In this document: one piece after another, positions 32,245-39,939 of the stretch | How the letters are laid out: each line of letters opens with the position of its first letter | Numbering within the stretch: the first letter of the stretch is position 1 | From: an uncultured bacterium | GTDB lineage: Bacteria > Planctomycetota > UBA1135 > GCA-002686595 | Assembly (NCBI GenBank): GCA_937905825.1 | Contig: CALCXM010000191.1 | Span: 1-43,100, forward strand | Length of the DNA: 43,100 nt | Reading direction: 5' to 3' | Notes under the pieces: generated by a model | Told to the model about the DNA's origin: nothing | What the model saw: only the letters and a program-made list of their open reading frames with translations | Database searches by the model: none | Program-made: the position numbers and the translations under genes

Positions 32245-32718
32245 TTAGAGCCCCATCAACTTGCGCTGGAGTTCGTCGAAGTCGACCGTCTCCACTTCAC
32301 CCTGGGAGATCTTGCCCATGTTCTGGAACTTGAGCTTCTCGGCTTTCGAACTGAGTTCGTGATCGGCTCCCATCGGCAAGCTCTTGGCCCGGGGACGCAG
32401 AATGCCCTTCTTCGAGGAGGTCTCCTTGGCGACCTGCGTCAAGGAAGCGGGCAGATCGTCCGGCAAAGGCTCTTGGCGCTCGAGAGCTGTGCGCGCACGT
32501 AGGCAGACATCCAAAGTGCTCTTCAAGTTCGTGCGAATCTTGGTGAGCCGCTCAACGTCCGGCTCCGGGCCGGCGAGTGAGCGCCGGACTCGTGCCATGG
32601 CGACCTCGAGCAGCGCGATCAAGCAGTTCAGCTTGCGCGTCAGTCGATCGCGGTACTCCGCGGAGTTGAGGTTGCTTTCGTTGAAGGGCTCGTTTTCGTT
32701 GTTCGATTTTTCAGACAT
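32245..32718 (-). CDS. Conserved-looking small cytoplasmic protein, unknown function
   Basis: 157 aa from ATG at 32716-32718 (MSEKSNNENEPFN). The N-terminal half is helical (YRDRLTRKLNCLIALLEVAMARVRRSLAG, ERLTKIRTNLKSTLDVCLRARTAL), the middle is Lys/Arg rich (SSKKGILRPRAKSLP), and the C-terminus is acidic with VETVDFDELQRKLMGL. There is no signal peptide, membrane segment or known motif. I do not recognise the family. The frame has normal codon use and its own terminator, so I take it as a real gene. Confidence 0.7.
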   Translation of the reverse strand: MSEKSNNENEPFNESNLNSAEYRDRLTRKLNCLIALLEVAMARVRRSLAGPEPDVERLTKIRTNLKSTLDVCLRARTALERQEPLPDDLPASLTQVAKETSSKKGILRPRAKSLPMGADHELSSKAEKLKFQNMGKISQGEVETVDFDELQRKLMGL

Positions 32719-32851
32719 GCGAGGTGCTCTTTGATCGGGGGTTGGCGGTGCGGTGCGCGTGCGGCGCGCTCTACAGTTCAAACCTACCCCCGGTTTTCGC
32801 TCGGGCCCTGACTGTGGGGCAAACCAACCAAATAATCTAGCGCCTAGCGCT

Positions 32852-32867
32852 GGCGGCTTTTGCCGCC
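32852..32867 (-). terminator. Hairpin after the anti-sigma gene
   Basis: GGCGGC (32852-32857), TTTT loop, GCCGCC (32862-32867). On the minus strand it comes about 90 nt after the anti-sigma stop and is followed by a further AGCGCTaggcgct pairing and an A/T-rich stretch (GATTATTTGG). It is a plausible terminator for the sigma/anti-sigma unit. Confidence 0.5.
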
Positions 32868-32958
32868 CGGAAAACCCTTCCGGATTTCAGGTTCAGAATG
32901 GGAACAAGTTTCCCACACGGAAAAAGTTTCCACCCCGAAGGGACTCGCGAGCGCGACT

Positions 32959-34839
32959 TTAGTCGAGTGACGACTGCAGCATCAGCAGCAGGTCGCCTTC
33001 GCTGACGCGGCCAGCTGCGACCACCTCGCGACCACCCGCGCGACCATCGAGGATCGACCAGGGGCCAACGGTCATCGAGCGCACCAAGTCTTCACCCATG
33101 CCGCCGGGCTGGGTTTGCGGACCGGCGTTGCCTTGCGACACGGGCTCTTGACGGAACAGGAAGAAGGCCTGCTCAACGCCATCGCCGTAGGTCAACTGCA
33201 CCCAAGTTTGATCTTGGCTGAGGCCCGCATTCGTGCGGTAGCCAACGCTCAACAGTTCGAAGCCCTTGGGAGGAGCCACCGGAATCATGAGCTCGCCCGA
33301 AACGATGCTGCTCAAGCTGTCGACGTCCGTTGTCGTCCAAAGGCTTTGGGTCGAACCCAATTGCAAGTCCGATAGATCCGCGTTGAGTGCAAAGGACTTG
33401 TACTCGACGCTGCTCACCAAGGAACCATCCTTCGCGCTTCGGCGTTCCTGCATGACAAGCGAAGTGAGCGGGTCAATCGCCACGGTAAAGTTGTTGCCAA
33501 CCCCATCGAGCCGGGAGATCAGGAGCGTCTCGCAGGGACGGCCGGCGATGACTTGGGTGATCCCCAAGTCCTGCACCGAGTAGTTCTCCAAGAAGCGCAT
33601 CCCATTGCGGACGCGGAAGTCACGGTGCTGGAAGAAGAAGTTCTTGCGACCGTTCTGGTAGAGCAGGAAGCGATCCTCATCAAAGGAATCCATCACCGGA
33701 GTGATCACCTGCAAGGGATCGATGGTGAAGGACCCCGCTCCGTCTGAGGCGACTTCTTCGAGGTAGACCAACTGACTGGACATGCCCAGGTAGTCCGCGT
33801 GAATCGTCACTTCGCGAACACCTCGGTAGGCCTGGATGAAAGGTGCGTCGGCGGTGCTGGCGAAGTAGGCCGGTCCCCCCTGGGTGCTGGTCGTGCCCGA
33901 CTGCAGGCCGCCGGATGGGCCCGCCCCGGTAGAGGTCCCGCCGCTGGCTATGCCTCCGCTGCTGCCGGAGCCACCGGTTAAGTCCTCTTGTCCGGAGCCT
34001 CGGGGATCAGTGGGGACAGTCCCTTCGTTCGGCCCTTGGTTCGGAACGGAGACGCGGTTCGCGCTCGCTGCGGAGAGGTCGAGGCCACCGGAGAGTTGGG
34101 TGGCGAGGGCCCGGGCCTGGCCGCTGAGCTGGGAGAGTTCCGTGGGGTGCACCACCTCGAAACTCAGGGAGCTCTCGGGCGACGGCACTTCATCACCGGG
34201 ACTCACGAAGGCCAGCCCTGGCTCGGTCGGGAAGGAGGGGTTCAGCACCCCGTTGATCATCCAGAGCAAACCGGCGGCAGCGGCGATGCTCGCGGCGGCG
34301 GTAGTCCAGCGGCCGACAGGGCCCAGGCTACGCAGCTGGGGGGCGCCCGTGGGCAGCTCGCGATCGAGGCGATCCGCCAACAGCTCGGGGGTCGCCAGGC
34401 GCGGCAATTTCTCGAGGGCCCGGCGGCTGAGCGCTCCCGGCAAGTCCGCGAGATCTTTGGCTACCCGCTCTTCCAGGACCCGCGGGGCCTGGACACCGCG
34501 CTCCAGGACTCCCTCCGCCTCGATCTCCTCGAAGACGCGCAGCATCTCCAGATCGAGTTGGTGCGGAGCGCCCATGAGGGGCAGGTTGCCGATCTCGCCC
34601 ACGGCGCGGTCCTCAGCGAACCCCGCCTGGCAGGCGGAAACCACCCGTCCGTGAAGCTCCGCCGGGGCGCCCACAAGTTGAAGGTCGCGCAGGGCGTTCA
34701 TGGTCCAGCCCATCCGTGCTGCAAACGCCTCACACTGCGCGCAGCCCTGGAGGTGCTCTTCCAGGGGTGCACTCCAGGGGCGCTCCATGCTGCTCTCAGC
34801 AGCGAGGAGTTCCTGAATGGAGTTGCAGTTGGGGTTCAT
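32959..34839 (-). CDS. Large transmembrane anti-sigma factor with RseB-like sensor region
   Basis: 626 aa. The N-terminus has a zinc-finger anti-sigma motif HLQGCAQC (His29, Cys33, Cys36) in a short helical domain, then a helical cytoplasmic part. One membrane helix follows (about 177-198, RWTTAAASIAAAAGLLWMINGVL), then a Gly/Ser/Thr-rich linker (about 285-335) and a C-terminal domain from about 340. The latter (YRGVREVTIHADYL, RPCETLLISRLDG, GNNFTVAIDPLTSLVMQERR, PKGFELLSVGYR) resembles the lipoprotein-fold domain of RseB/MucB. It would hold the ECF sigma factor at the membrane and sense an envelope signal directly. It lies 69 nt downstream of the sigma gene. RseB-likeness is judged by pattern only. 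Confidence 0.8.
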   Translation of the reverse strand: MNPNCNSIQELLAAESSMERPWSAPLEEHLQGCAQCEAFAARMGWTMNALRDLQLVGAPAELHGRVVSACQAGFAEDRAVGEIGNLPLMGAPHQLDLEMLRVFEEIEAEGVLERGVQAPRVLEERVAKDLADLPGALSRRALEKLPRLATPELLADRLDRELPTGAPQLRSLGPVGRWTTAAASIAAAAGLLWMINGVLNPSFPTEPGLAFVSPGDEVPSPESSLSFEVVHPTELSQLSGQARALATQLSGGLDLSAASANRVSVPNQGPNEGTVPTDPRGSGQEDLTGGSGSSGGIASGGTSTGAGPSGGLQSGTTSTQGGPAYFASTADAPFIQAYRGVREVTIHADYLGMSSQLVYLEEVASDGAGSFTIDPLQVITPVMDSFDEDRFLLYQNGRKNFFFQHRDFRVRNGMRFLENYSVQDLGITQVIAGRPCETLLISRLDGVGNNFTVAIDPLTSLVMQERRSAKDGSLVSSVEYKSFALNADLSDLQLGSTQSLWTTTDVDSLSSIVSGELMIPVAPPKGFELLSVGYRTNAGLSQDQTWVQLTYGDGVEQAFFLFRQEPVSQGNAGPQTQPGGMGEDLVRSMTVGPWSILDGRAGGREVVAAGRVSEGDLLLMLQSSLD

Positions 34840-34908
34840 CGGTCGGGCTGTTGAAGGTTGGTGGGGTGTAGAAACTCTTTCGTCCGCGGGCGGCGGTCGG
34901 CTTGCGGC

Positions 34909-35523
34909 TCAAGCCAAGTAGTGCTTGTCGAGTACGGGGGTCAATTCCCGGTCCAGGGCCGCGTGGGCCCTCGCGAGTCGGGACTTTACGGTTCCAATCG
35001 AGATCTGGAGGGTCTCCGCCACCTGGTCGTAGGTCAGATCCTCGATGTAGCGCAGGACCGTGATCGCCCGCAGCTTGGGGGAAAGGCGCAGGATGGCGTG
35101 TTGGATTTCGAGCTCCAGCTCGCGCTTGCCGGCCTGGCGAACGGGGCCCTGCTCGTCGGCCTCCGATAGGTTCAGGCGGACCTGGTCTTGCTCGTGCACG
35201 TCCGCGTCGTGGACCTGGTCCAGGGAGGCGGTGCGGCGGCCGGTGCTCCGGCGCTTGAGGTCGATGCTGGCGTTGACGGCGATGCGGTACACCCAGCTCG
35301 AGAATTTGGACTCGAAGCGGAAGCCGCTCACCTTCCGGAAAAGGATGCCGAAAGTCTCCTGAGCTGCGTCCAGAGCGTCTGCAGAGTTCCCGGTGATGCG
35401 GAAACAGACATTGTAGACACGATCCTTGTAGAGCTCATACAGCTCACGAAAGGCCCCCTCAAGGCCATTGGAGGGGCCTGCTTGGCACCTCAGGATCAGT
35501 TCTCGGTCATTGTCGGGTTTCAT
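34909..35523 (-). CDS. ECF sigma factor (RpoE-like)
   Basis: 204 aa from ATG at 35521-35523. Region 2 is AFRELYELYKDRVYNVCFRITGN...DAAQETFGILFRKVSGFRFESKFSSWVYRIAVNASIDLKRR; region 4 is ILRLSPKLRAITVLRYIEDLTYDQVAETLQISIGTVKSRLARAHAAL with the helix-turn-helix. The acidic linker between (HDADVHEQDQ) is normal for the group. A Met six codons earlier is possible but lies only 2 nt after a candidate -10 element, so the later ATG is preferred. It is followed by the anti-sigma gene, as in most ECF pairs. The regulon is unknown; the upstream promoter suggests autoregulation. Confidence 0.92.
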   Translation of the reverse strand: MKPDNDRELILRCQAGPSNGLEGAFRELYELYKDRVYNVCFRITGNSADALDAAQETFGILFRKVSGFRFESKFSSWVYRIAVNASIDLKRRSTGRRTASLDQVHDADVHEQDQVRLNLSEADEQGPVRQAGKRELELEIQHAILRLSPKLRAITVLRYIEDLTYDQVAETLQISIGTVKSRLARAHAALDRELTPVLDKHYLA

Positions 35524-35871
35524 AGCGGATCTTCGAAGCATAGACGTGTCGGAAATCCCCACGGTTCCCTGTGTTATGTCGATCTTCCTACCTGACAGGC
35601 TGTTCCCCACGGAAAGTGGGGTCTCCCCCGGGGTGGAGCGTTCGCTTTCGCTCCTCGAGCGCCCGCGTATGGGGTGGACCGGACTGGGCAGATGTCTCTT
35701 CCGCACACCCCTCAGGAGAGTCGAGGCCCGTTTGCCCAGGGCGGCATCGATGCGCGCTTCCCGAACCGCTTCAGATTGCCCCAACCCGCTCCTCCTTTTT
35801 CGCCCCCCCGGGGCAATCATCGGGTGCCCAAATGCGCCGAAGGACCCCGTTGAGGGCCCTTCGCGTTCCAA
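35524..35871. other. Upstream region of the ECF sigma gene
   Basis: 348 nt without a gene. It holds the candidate ECF promoter at 35543-35569 and a hairpin CCCCAC-ggaaa-GTGGGG (35605-35621) that could end transcripts from the gene at 35872 before the sigma promoter. The rest is C-rich and shows nothing recognisable. Confidence 0.5.
35543..35569 (-). promoter_or_regulatory. Candidate ECF-sigma promoter
   Basis: On the minus strand GGGAACC (35569-35563), then 16 nt, then CGTC (35546-35543). GGAAC and CGTC at 16-17 nt are the typical ECF -35 and -10 elements. Transcription would start about 15 nt before the sigma ATG, consistent with autoregulation. Confidence 0.6.
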
Positions 35872-36825
35872 TTAGAGGCCGATTAGCCCCATCGGGTCAA
35901 ACGTGTCGAAGGTGTCCCCGACCGATTGAGAGCAATCGGAGGGACAGCTGCCTCCACCCGTCACGCATCCGGCGGCGATCACCTCTCTTGTGACCGTTCC
36001 ACCGACGATGCCGACCTCAATCGTGGCCTGGTAGCACACCTCGCCGGGATTCCAGGTTGATGGGACCGAGCCATCCCCGGTTGGAATCGGCTTGTAGATG
36101 CTGCCGGCGCCGCCAGCGGTCGCGCTCGATACCGACGGGACCGAAACTCCGCGTTCCGTGTCCGAATCCTGAATGATGCCGACGACCCCGTCGATGCTGA
36201 CCAGGTCCACGGCGGCCGCGCCCACGAATTCGGGGGCCGGGTCCACGGAGAGCAGAGCGAACACCGAAACCTGTCCAAAGCTGTGGACGAGGGATTCCGG
36301 GAAGGGTGCGCTGATGTGCAGGATTTCCCCGGTCATGCCCGGATCGTTCCAGCGGGTCACCAGAACACCGGGCTGCTCGAGGAACTTGGGAAGCATCCGA
36401 ACGACTCCCCCAACCACCATGCCAACCTGCAGCTCCTTGTTGGAGGCCTGGCCGTCTCGGTAGTAGGTGGCGATTTGGATGCGGACTCCGCTTTCTTCCC
36501 CGCTGGCGGAGACTTGAATGGACAGATTGCCGGGCAGGGGCTGCTCTGCGGCGTCGGAGGGGTCGCTCCCACGGGCGAACTCCTCTAGGTCCGAGAATCC
36601 GTCCCCGTCGCTATCGCTGGTGTACTGGGAGCAATCGAGAACCTGCTCAAAATGATTGCTCAGCCCATCCAAGTCGTAGTCGTAGACCGTGTGGGACGAG
36701 GCATGCAGCACCGAGCCCTCCGATGGTCCTTGGAGCCCTCCAAAGAGACCCAAGCCGATGGTTACGACTCCGGCGAGAGGCAGTGCGGCCCGACTGGTGC
36801 GATTTCCAGCGTTGCGGCGCTTCAT
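35872..36825 (-). CDS. Secreted protein with calcium-binding (thrombospondin type 3-like) motif
   Basis: 317 aa from ATG at 36823-36825, giving a signal peptide with RR near the start and AGVVTIGLGLFGG as its hydrophobic core. DYDLDGLSNHFEQ and SDSDGDGFSDLEEFARGSDPSD (about 48-88) are paired Asp-rich calcium loops like thrombospondin type 3 or EF-hand-like repeats in exported proteins. The remainder is beta-rich and of unknown fold, with Cys pairs near the C-terminus (CVTGGGSCPSDC). No enzyme motif is seen. It is separated from the ECF sigma gene by 348 nt and is a candidate member of its envelope regulon only by proximity. Confidence 0.7.
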   Translation of the reverse strand: MKRRNAGNRTSRAALPLAGVVTIGLGLFGGLQGPSEGSVLHASSHTVYDYDLDGLSNHFEQVLDCSQYTSDSDGDGFSDLEEFARGSDPSDAAEQPLPGNLSIQVSASGEESGVRIQIATYYRDGQASNKELQVGMVVGGVVRMLPKFLEQPGVLVTRWNDPGMTGEILHISAPFPESLVHSFGQVSVFALLSVDPAPEFVGAAAVDLVSIDGVVGIIQDSDTERGVSVPSVSSATAGGAGSIYKPIPTGDGSVPSTWNPGEVCYQATIEVGIVGGTVTREVIAAGCVTGGGSCPSDCSQSVGDTFDTFDPMGLIGL

Positions 36826-37154
36826 GCCCCCTTCACTTCCTTCTAGGAATGCGGGGTTTTGAATCATTTTAAGAACGAGAGAGACCTCGGCGGTGGGGCA
36901 CACACGTGAAGGTCGTGCCCATTACACAGTGGATTATCCGACCCGTGCCCACAAGGCTACCGCACAAAGCGGGATTTGGGCAACTCCATCAACAATTGAT
37001 GGGGAGATCTCCGGATAGGGTGGAAACCCGGTCCTTACAACCCCACTCTCCCCAGGAATGCACCAAGGAGTGGGGGTGCCCCATTCCATCAGGGCCAGGC
37101 TGGCCGTAGGATTGCCGCCCCTCCAAGGCCCCGGAAATCCTTTCCAGGCCAAAA
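36826..37154. other. Gene-free stretch before the tRNA
   Basis: 329 nt between a minus-strand gene and the plus-strand tRNA. It must contain both promoters. A CATCAACAATTGATG palindrome lies near 36987-37001. I see no convincing -35/-10 pair, small gene or repeat matching elsewhere in the window. Confidence 0.4.
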
Positions 37155-37231
37155 GCGCCCGTAGCTCAGCTGGATAGAGTGCTTGCCTCCGAAGCAAGAA
37201 GTCACAGGTTCGAATCCTGTCGGGCGCACCA
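37155..37231 (+). tRNA. tRNA-Arg (anticodon CCG)
   Basis: Full cloverleaf of 77 nt including an encoded CCA. Acceptor stem GCGCCCG/CGGGCGC, D-arm with GCTCAGCTGGATAGAGT, anticodon stem CTTGC/GCAAG with loop CTCCGAA (anticodon CCG), and T-arm ACAGG-TTCGAAT-CCTGT. It decodes the CGG Arg codon. It stands alone in the window. Confidence 0.97.
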
Positions 37232-37284
37232 CCACCCCTATCGAACCTGTCAGGCTGGTTGCGGGGAGCACGGGACACCACATT

Positions 37285-37302
37285 CTAGGGCCCTGGCCCT
37301 AG
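37285..37302. terminator. Hairpin between the tRNA and the SGNH gene
   Basis: CTAGGGCC-CT-GGCCCTAG, perfect 8-nt arms. It overlaps the stop of the SGNH-like gene (37299-37301) and lies 54 nt after the tRNA. It could end transcription from both sides; no T-run is present. Confidence 0.4.
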
Positions 37303-38624
37303 TCCAGGGTGGAGAGGATCGCTTTTGCGATGGGGCCTACGAGCAGTTGGGCGCCGGGCTTGGAGTAGTGGCAGGCGTCGTAGTAGAGGGGCTCGTGGAT
37401 GTCCTTGAAGACCATGGAGAGGTCGAGGAACTGGACGCCGGCGGCTTCGAGCTTGGGGATGGCGCTGCGGATTGCGGGGTAGCCGAGCTCGACGCCGCGC
37501 ACCCAGCCGTCGGCGGCTGTGATATTCAGCTCCTTGCCAACCTTAGGCTTCGAGCCTTTGTCGTTGAGGGTGGGCTGGAGGGCGTGGATGTAGGCGACAC
37601 CGCGCGCTTGGCAGATCGCCTGGAGGGAGATCGAGGACTCCAACCAGTTGCTCAGCAGCAGATCGACCGTTTCCTTTCGATTCAACTTGAGCTCTTGGCC
37701 GCGCATTTCAGCTTGCTGGGTGACGGCCTGCTTCTCAGCTTCGCCGGTGAGCTTGGCGATCTCGCCGGTGTCCCCGCGCAGTAGTTTTTCCTGCAGAGCG
37801 GTCCGTTCGGCTCGCTGGGAGTCCAACTGCTTTTGAATGAAGAGTCCACCCATGGCTGACTTCAGGATGCCCTGCTCGACGGCCTTGTTCAGCACCTGAC
37901 GAGAGTGGGCCTTCGACATGCTGTGCTTGAGCTTCAGGAGGGCGAGGGCCGGATCCGTACCTCCTTTCCCCAGCAACACCCCGCCCCAAACCGGGGGCGA
38001 GGGATAGAGCGGGTGGGTGCCCGTCATCGTGTTCTGCAAGCCGAGGGCGAACTCGTTGAAGCCGTCCAGGTTGATCACCACGTCCGGGCGGTAGCCGTGA
38101 CTGAGGAGGTAGGCCACCTTGTTCAGTTGCTGGGGTTGCTTGTACGCCGCATGGGCCCCGCGCAGGAGTCGAATGCTGCGACCCTTGAGACGCTCGTCTG
38201 CTTCGAGCCGCTTTTGCAAGTCGGCGCCAGCGTCGCGCGCGAACAACATCGCCACGGAACCGCCGACGATCAGCACTTCGAAATTCTCTTCGGGGGGGGA
38301 ACCCGCGAAGTACTGCAAGATATTGCCGGTGTCGGGCCGGTCCTCTGCGCCGTAGTAAGGATGCAGGATGCGACCGAAGGGAACGCCTCCCGCGTTTTTG
38401 CCGTCGGCCCGCGGTTCGTCTTGGGGAGTGAAGGCTTCGGTGGTGTCGATCCCCTTCGAGAGCTTCTCGATCTGAGCCGCCGTGTCGTACGGCTCACCTT
38501 TCGCGGACAACCAAACGCGCGTGGCCCCCTCGGCGAGCAGGACTCCGACGAGCGAGGAAACGATCAACAGGGCGGGCCGCACCCACCACTTTCTGCGCAC
38601 CGCGGTCTCGGAATCGTTGGTCAT
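37299..38624 (-). CDS. Membrane-anchored SGNH/GDSL-hydrolase-like protein
   Basis: 441 aa. An N-terminal signal anchor (about 15-34, PALLIVSSLVGVLLAEGATRVWL) is followed by a periplasmic domain. NFEVLIVGGSVAM (GxS block I), VINLDGFNEFALG (GxN-like block III) and DACHYSKPGAQLL (D-x-x-H block V) are in the order of SGNH hydrolases. A helical insertion (about 245-320, with many Gln/Lys/Glu) separates the blocks. Proteins of this build often modify or acetylate cell-surface polysaccharides. It lies 112 nt downstream of a glycosyltransferase on the same strand, with a possible hairpin between (38685-38712), which fits an extracellular polysaccharide role but does not prove it. Confidence 0.8.
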   Translation of the reverse strand: MTNDSETAVRRKWWVRPALLIVSSLVGVLLAEGATRVWLSAKGEPYDTAAQIEKLSKGIDTTEAFTPQDEPRADGKNAGGVPFGRILHPYYGAEDRPDTGNILQYFAGSPPEENFEVLIVGGSVAMLFARDAGADLQKRLEADERLKGRSIRLLRGAHAAYKQPQQLNKVAYLLSHGYRPDVVINLDGFNEFALGLQNTMTGTHPLYPSPPVWGGVLLGKGGTDPALALLKLKHSMSKAHSRQVLNKAVEQGILKSAMGGLFIQKQLDSQRAERTALQEKLLRGDTGEIAKLTGEAEKQAVTQQAEMRGQELKLNRKETVDLLLSNWLESSISLQAICQARGVAYIHALQPTLNDKGSKPKVGKELNITAADGWVRGVELGYPAIRSAIPKLEAAGVQFLDLSMVFKDIHEPLYYDACHYSKPGAQLLVGPIAKAILSTLD

Positions 38625-38684
38625 GGGGAGTGGGGGAGGCTTTGCCTAGCAGGTTGCGAGGGCGAGGGACCACACCTTACCACA

Positions 38685-38712
38685 GGCAGCGTTTTTGCAA
38701 GTAGCGGCTGCC
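38685..38712 (-). terminator. Weak hairpin between glycosyltransferase and SGNH genes
   Basis: GGCAGC (38685-38690) and GCTGCC (38707-38712) with a 16-nt loop containing a TTTTT/AAAAA run. Termination or attenuation is possible; the loop is long. Confidence 0.3.
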
Positions 38713-38736
38713 TCGGGCGCCTATTTGGATTTTGAG

Positions 38737-39903
38737 CTAGCTGCTCTTGCCGGCCGCGCGCAACAGCGCCCGCTCGACTTCGGCGAAGTTGGTCTCGCGC
38801 TCGAACTCCCCGCGCCGGGCGCGACCCTGGGCCACGAAGCGCTTGCAGAGTTCCGCGTCCCCGAGCATGCGCTGCATGGCGGCCGCCAGTTCATCCGAGT
38901 CGTAGGGGTCCACCAACAGGCCATTCTTCTCGTGCTCGACGACTTCGGGGTTGCCGCAAACGCTGCTCGCGATCATAGGTCCGTCCAGGTAGAGCACTTC
39001 CAAGAGCGTGTGCGAGAGTCCTTCGTAGCGCGAGTTCAGAACGAACAGGTCGCAGGCGCGAATGTAGAGCGGAATCTGCGCGTGGGGAATGTTGCCGAGG
39101 AAGGTCACGCGCTCGGCGATGCCCAAGTCCTTGGCGAGCTGCTTCCAAGGAAGCTCCATGTCTCCGTCACCGGCGATCAGGAAGTGCACGTCCTCGGGCT
39201 GCTTGGCCATGGCCTCGAGGATGCCCGACACACCTTTCCAAACCATCAAGCGGCAAATCGTAAGGACATAGCGCTTGTCCTGTTCGAGGCCGAGTTCCTT
39301 GCGCAGCTCGACACGGTCAGCGGAGACGTCTTCCGTTTTGGGCCCGTGGTACGCGTTGAAGATCTTCTGCACCTTGTCCGGGGCCACCCCGTGACTTTGA
39401 ATCAGAATCTGGCGCAAGAACTCCGAGCAACTGATGATGTGCGTGCACCAGCCCCACCACTTGCGTTGCAGGAAGCGAGTCAAGGAGACCTTCCAACCAT
39501 AGTGCTTGCCTTGGAAGGTCACGATGTCGTCGTCCCCGCACCAGCCCTTGCGATGCGCGATCTCCCAGGAGCCATCCACCATGATGCGGATCACAGCGGG
39601 CTTGCCGCGCAGCTTGGCGGCGAGTACGTGCAACAAGGCCAAGTGCTCTTGCACGTAGACGATGTCCACGTCCTTCGCCTCGCGCAAGACCGCAAAGAAT
39701 GCTTTGAGGTAGCGGATCGGCAAGGGCCCACGGGGAACCGCGTGAATCGGGAAAGGAAAGCCCTGGGGCTTGTCCTCGGAGCAGAAGGCGACGACCTTCA
39801 CCTCGTGACCGCGGTCCAGCATGAACCGCGCAAAGCTCGGGACGTAGACCGCCGGTCCACCCAAATCCGGGGGGAACACGGGGGAGGTGATCAGAACTCG
39901 CAT
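38737..39903 (-). CDS. Glycosyltransferase family 4
   Basis: 388 aa of GT-B fold. The N-terminal acceptor domain starts MRVLITSPVFPPDLGGPAVYV with the usual GGxxxxV loop. The C-terminal nucleotide-sugar domain has LTICRLMVWKGVSGILEAMA, FLIAGDGDME, VTFLGNIPHAQIPLYIRACDLFVLNSRYEGLSHTLLEVLYLDGPMIAS (EGLSHTLLE, the E-x7-E motif) and CGNPEVVEHEKNGLLVDP. It would transfer a sugar from a nucleotide donor to a surface polysaccharide or lipid-linked glycan; donor and acceptor are unknown. It follows purF by 36 nt, so it may share its transcript. Confidence 0.93.
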   Translation of the reverse strand: MRVLITSPVFPPDLGGPAVYVPSFARFMLDRGHEVKVVAFCSEDKPQGFPFPIHAVPRGPLPIRYLKAFFAVLREAKDVDIVYVQEHLALLHVLAAKLRGKPAVIRIMVDGSWEIAHRKGWCGDDDIVTFQGKHYGWKVSLTRFLQRKWWGWCTHIISCSEFLRQILIQSHGVAPDKVQKIFNAYHGPKTEDVSADRVELRKELGLEQDKRYVLTICRLMVWKGVSGILEAMAKQPEDVHFLIAGDGDMELPWKQLAKDLGIAERVTFLGNIPHAQIPLYIRACDLFVLNSRYEGLSHTLLEVLYLDGPMIASSVCGNPEVVEHEKNGLLVDPYDSDELAAAMQRMLGDAELCKRFVAQGRARRGEFERETNFAEVERALLRAAGKSS

Positions 39904-39939
39904 CGACTCGCTAATGGAAGGGCTGAAGGTCGCGGGCGC

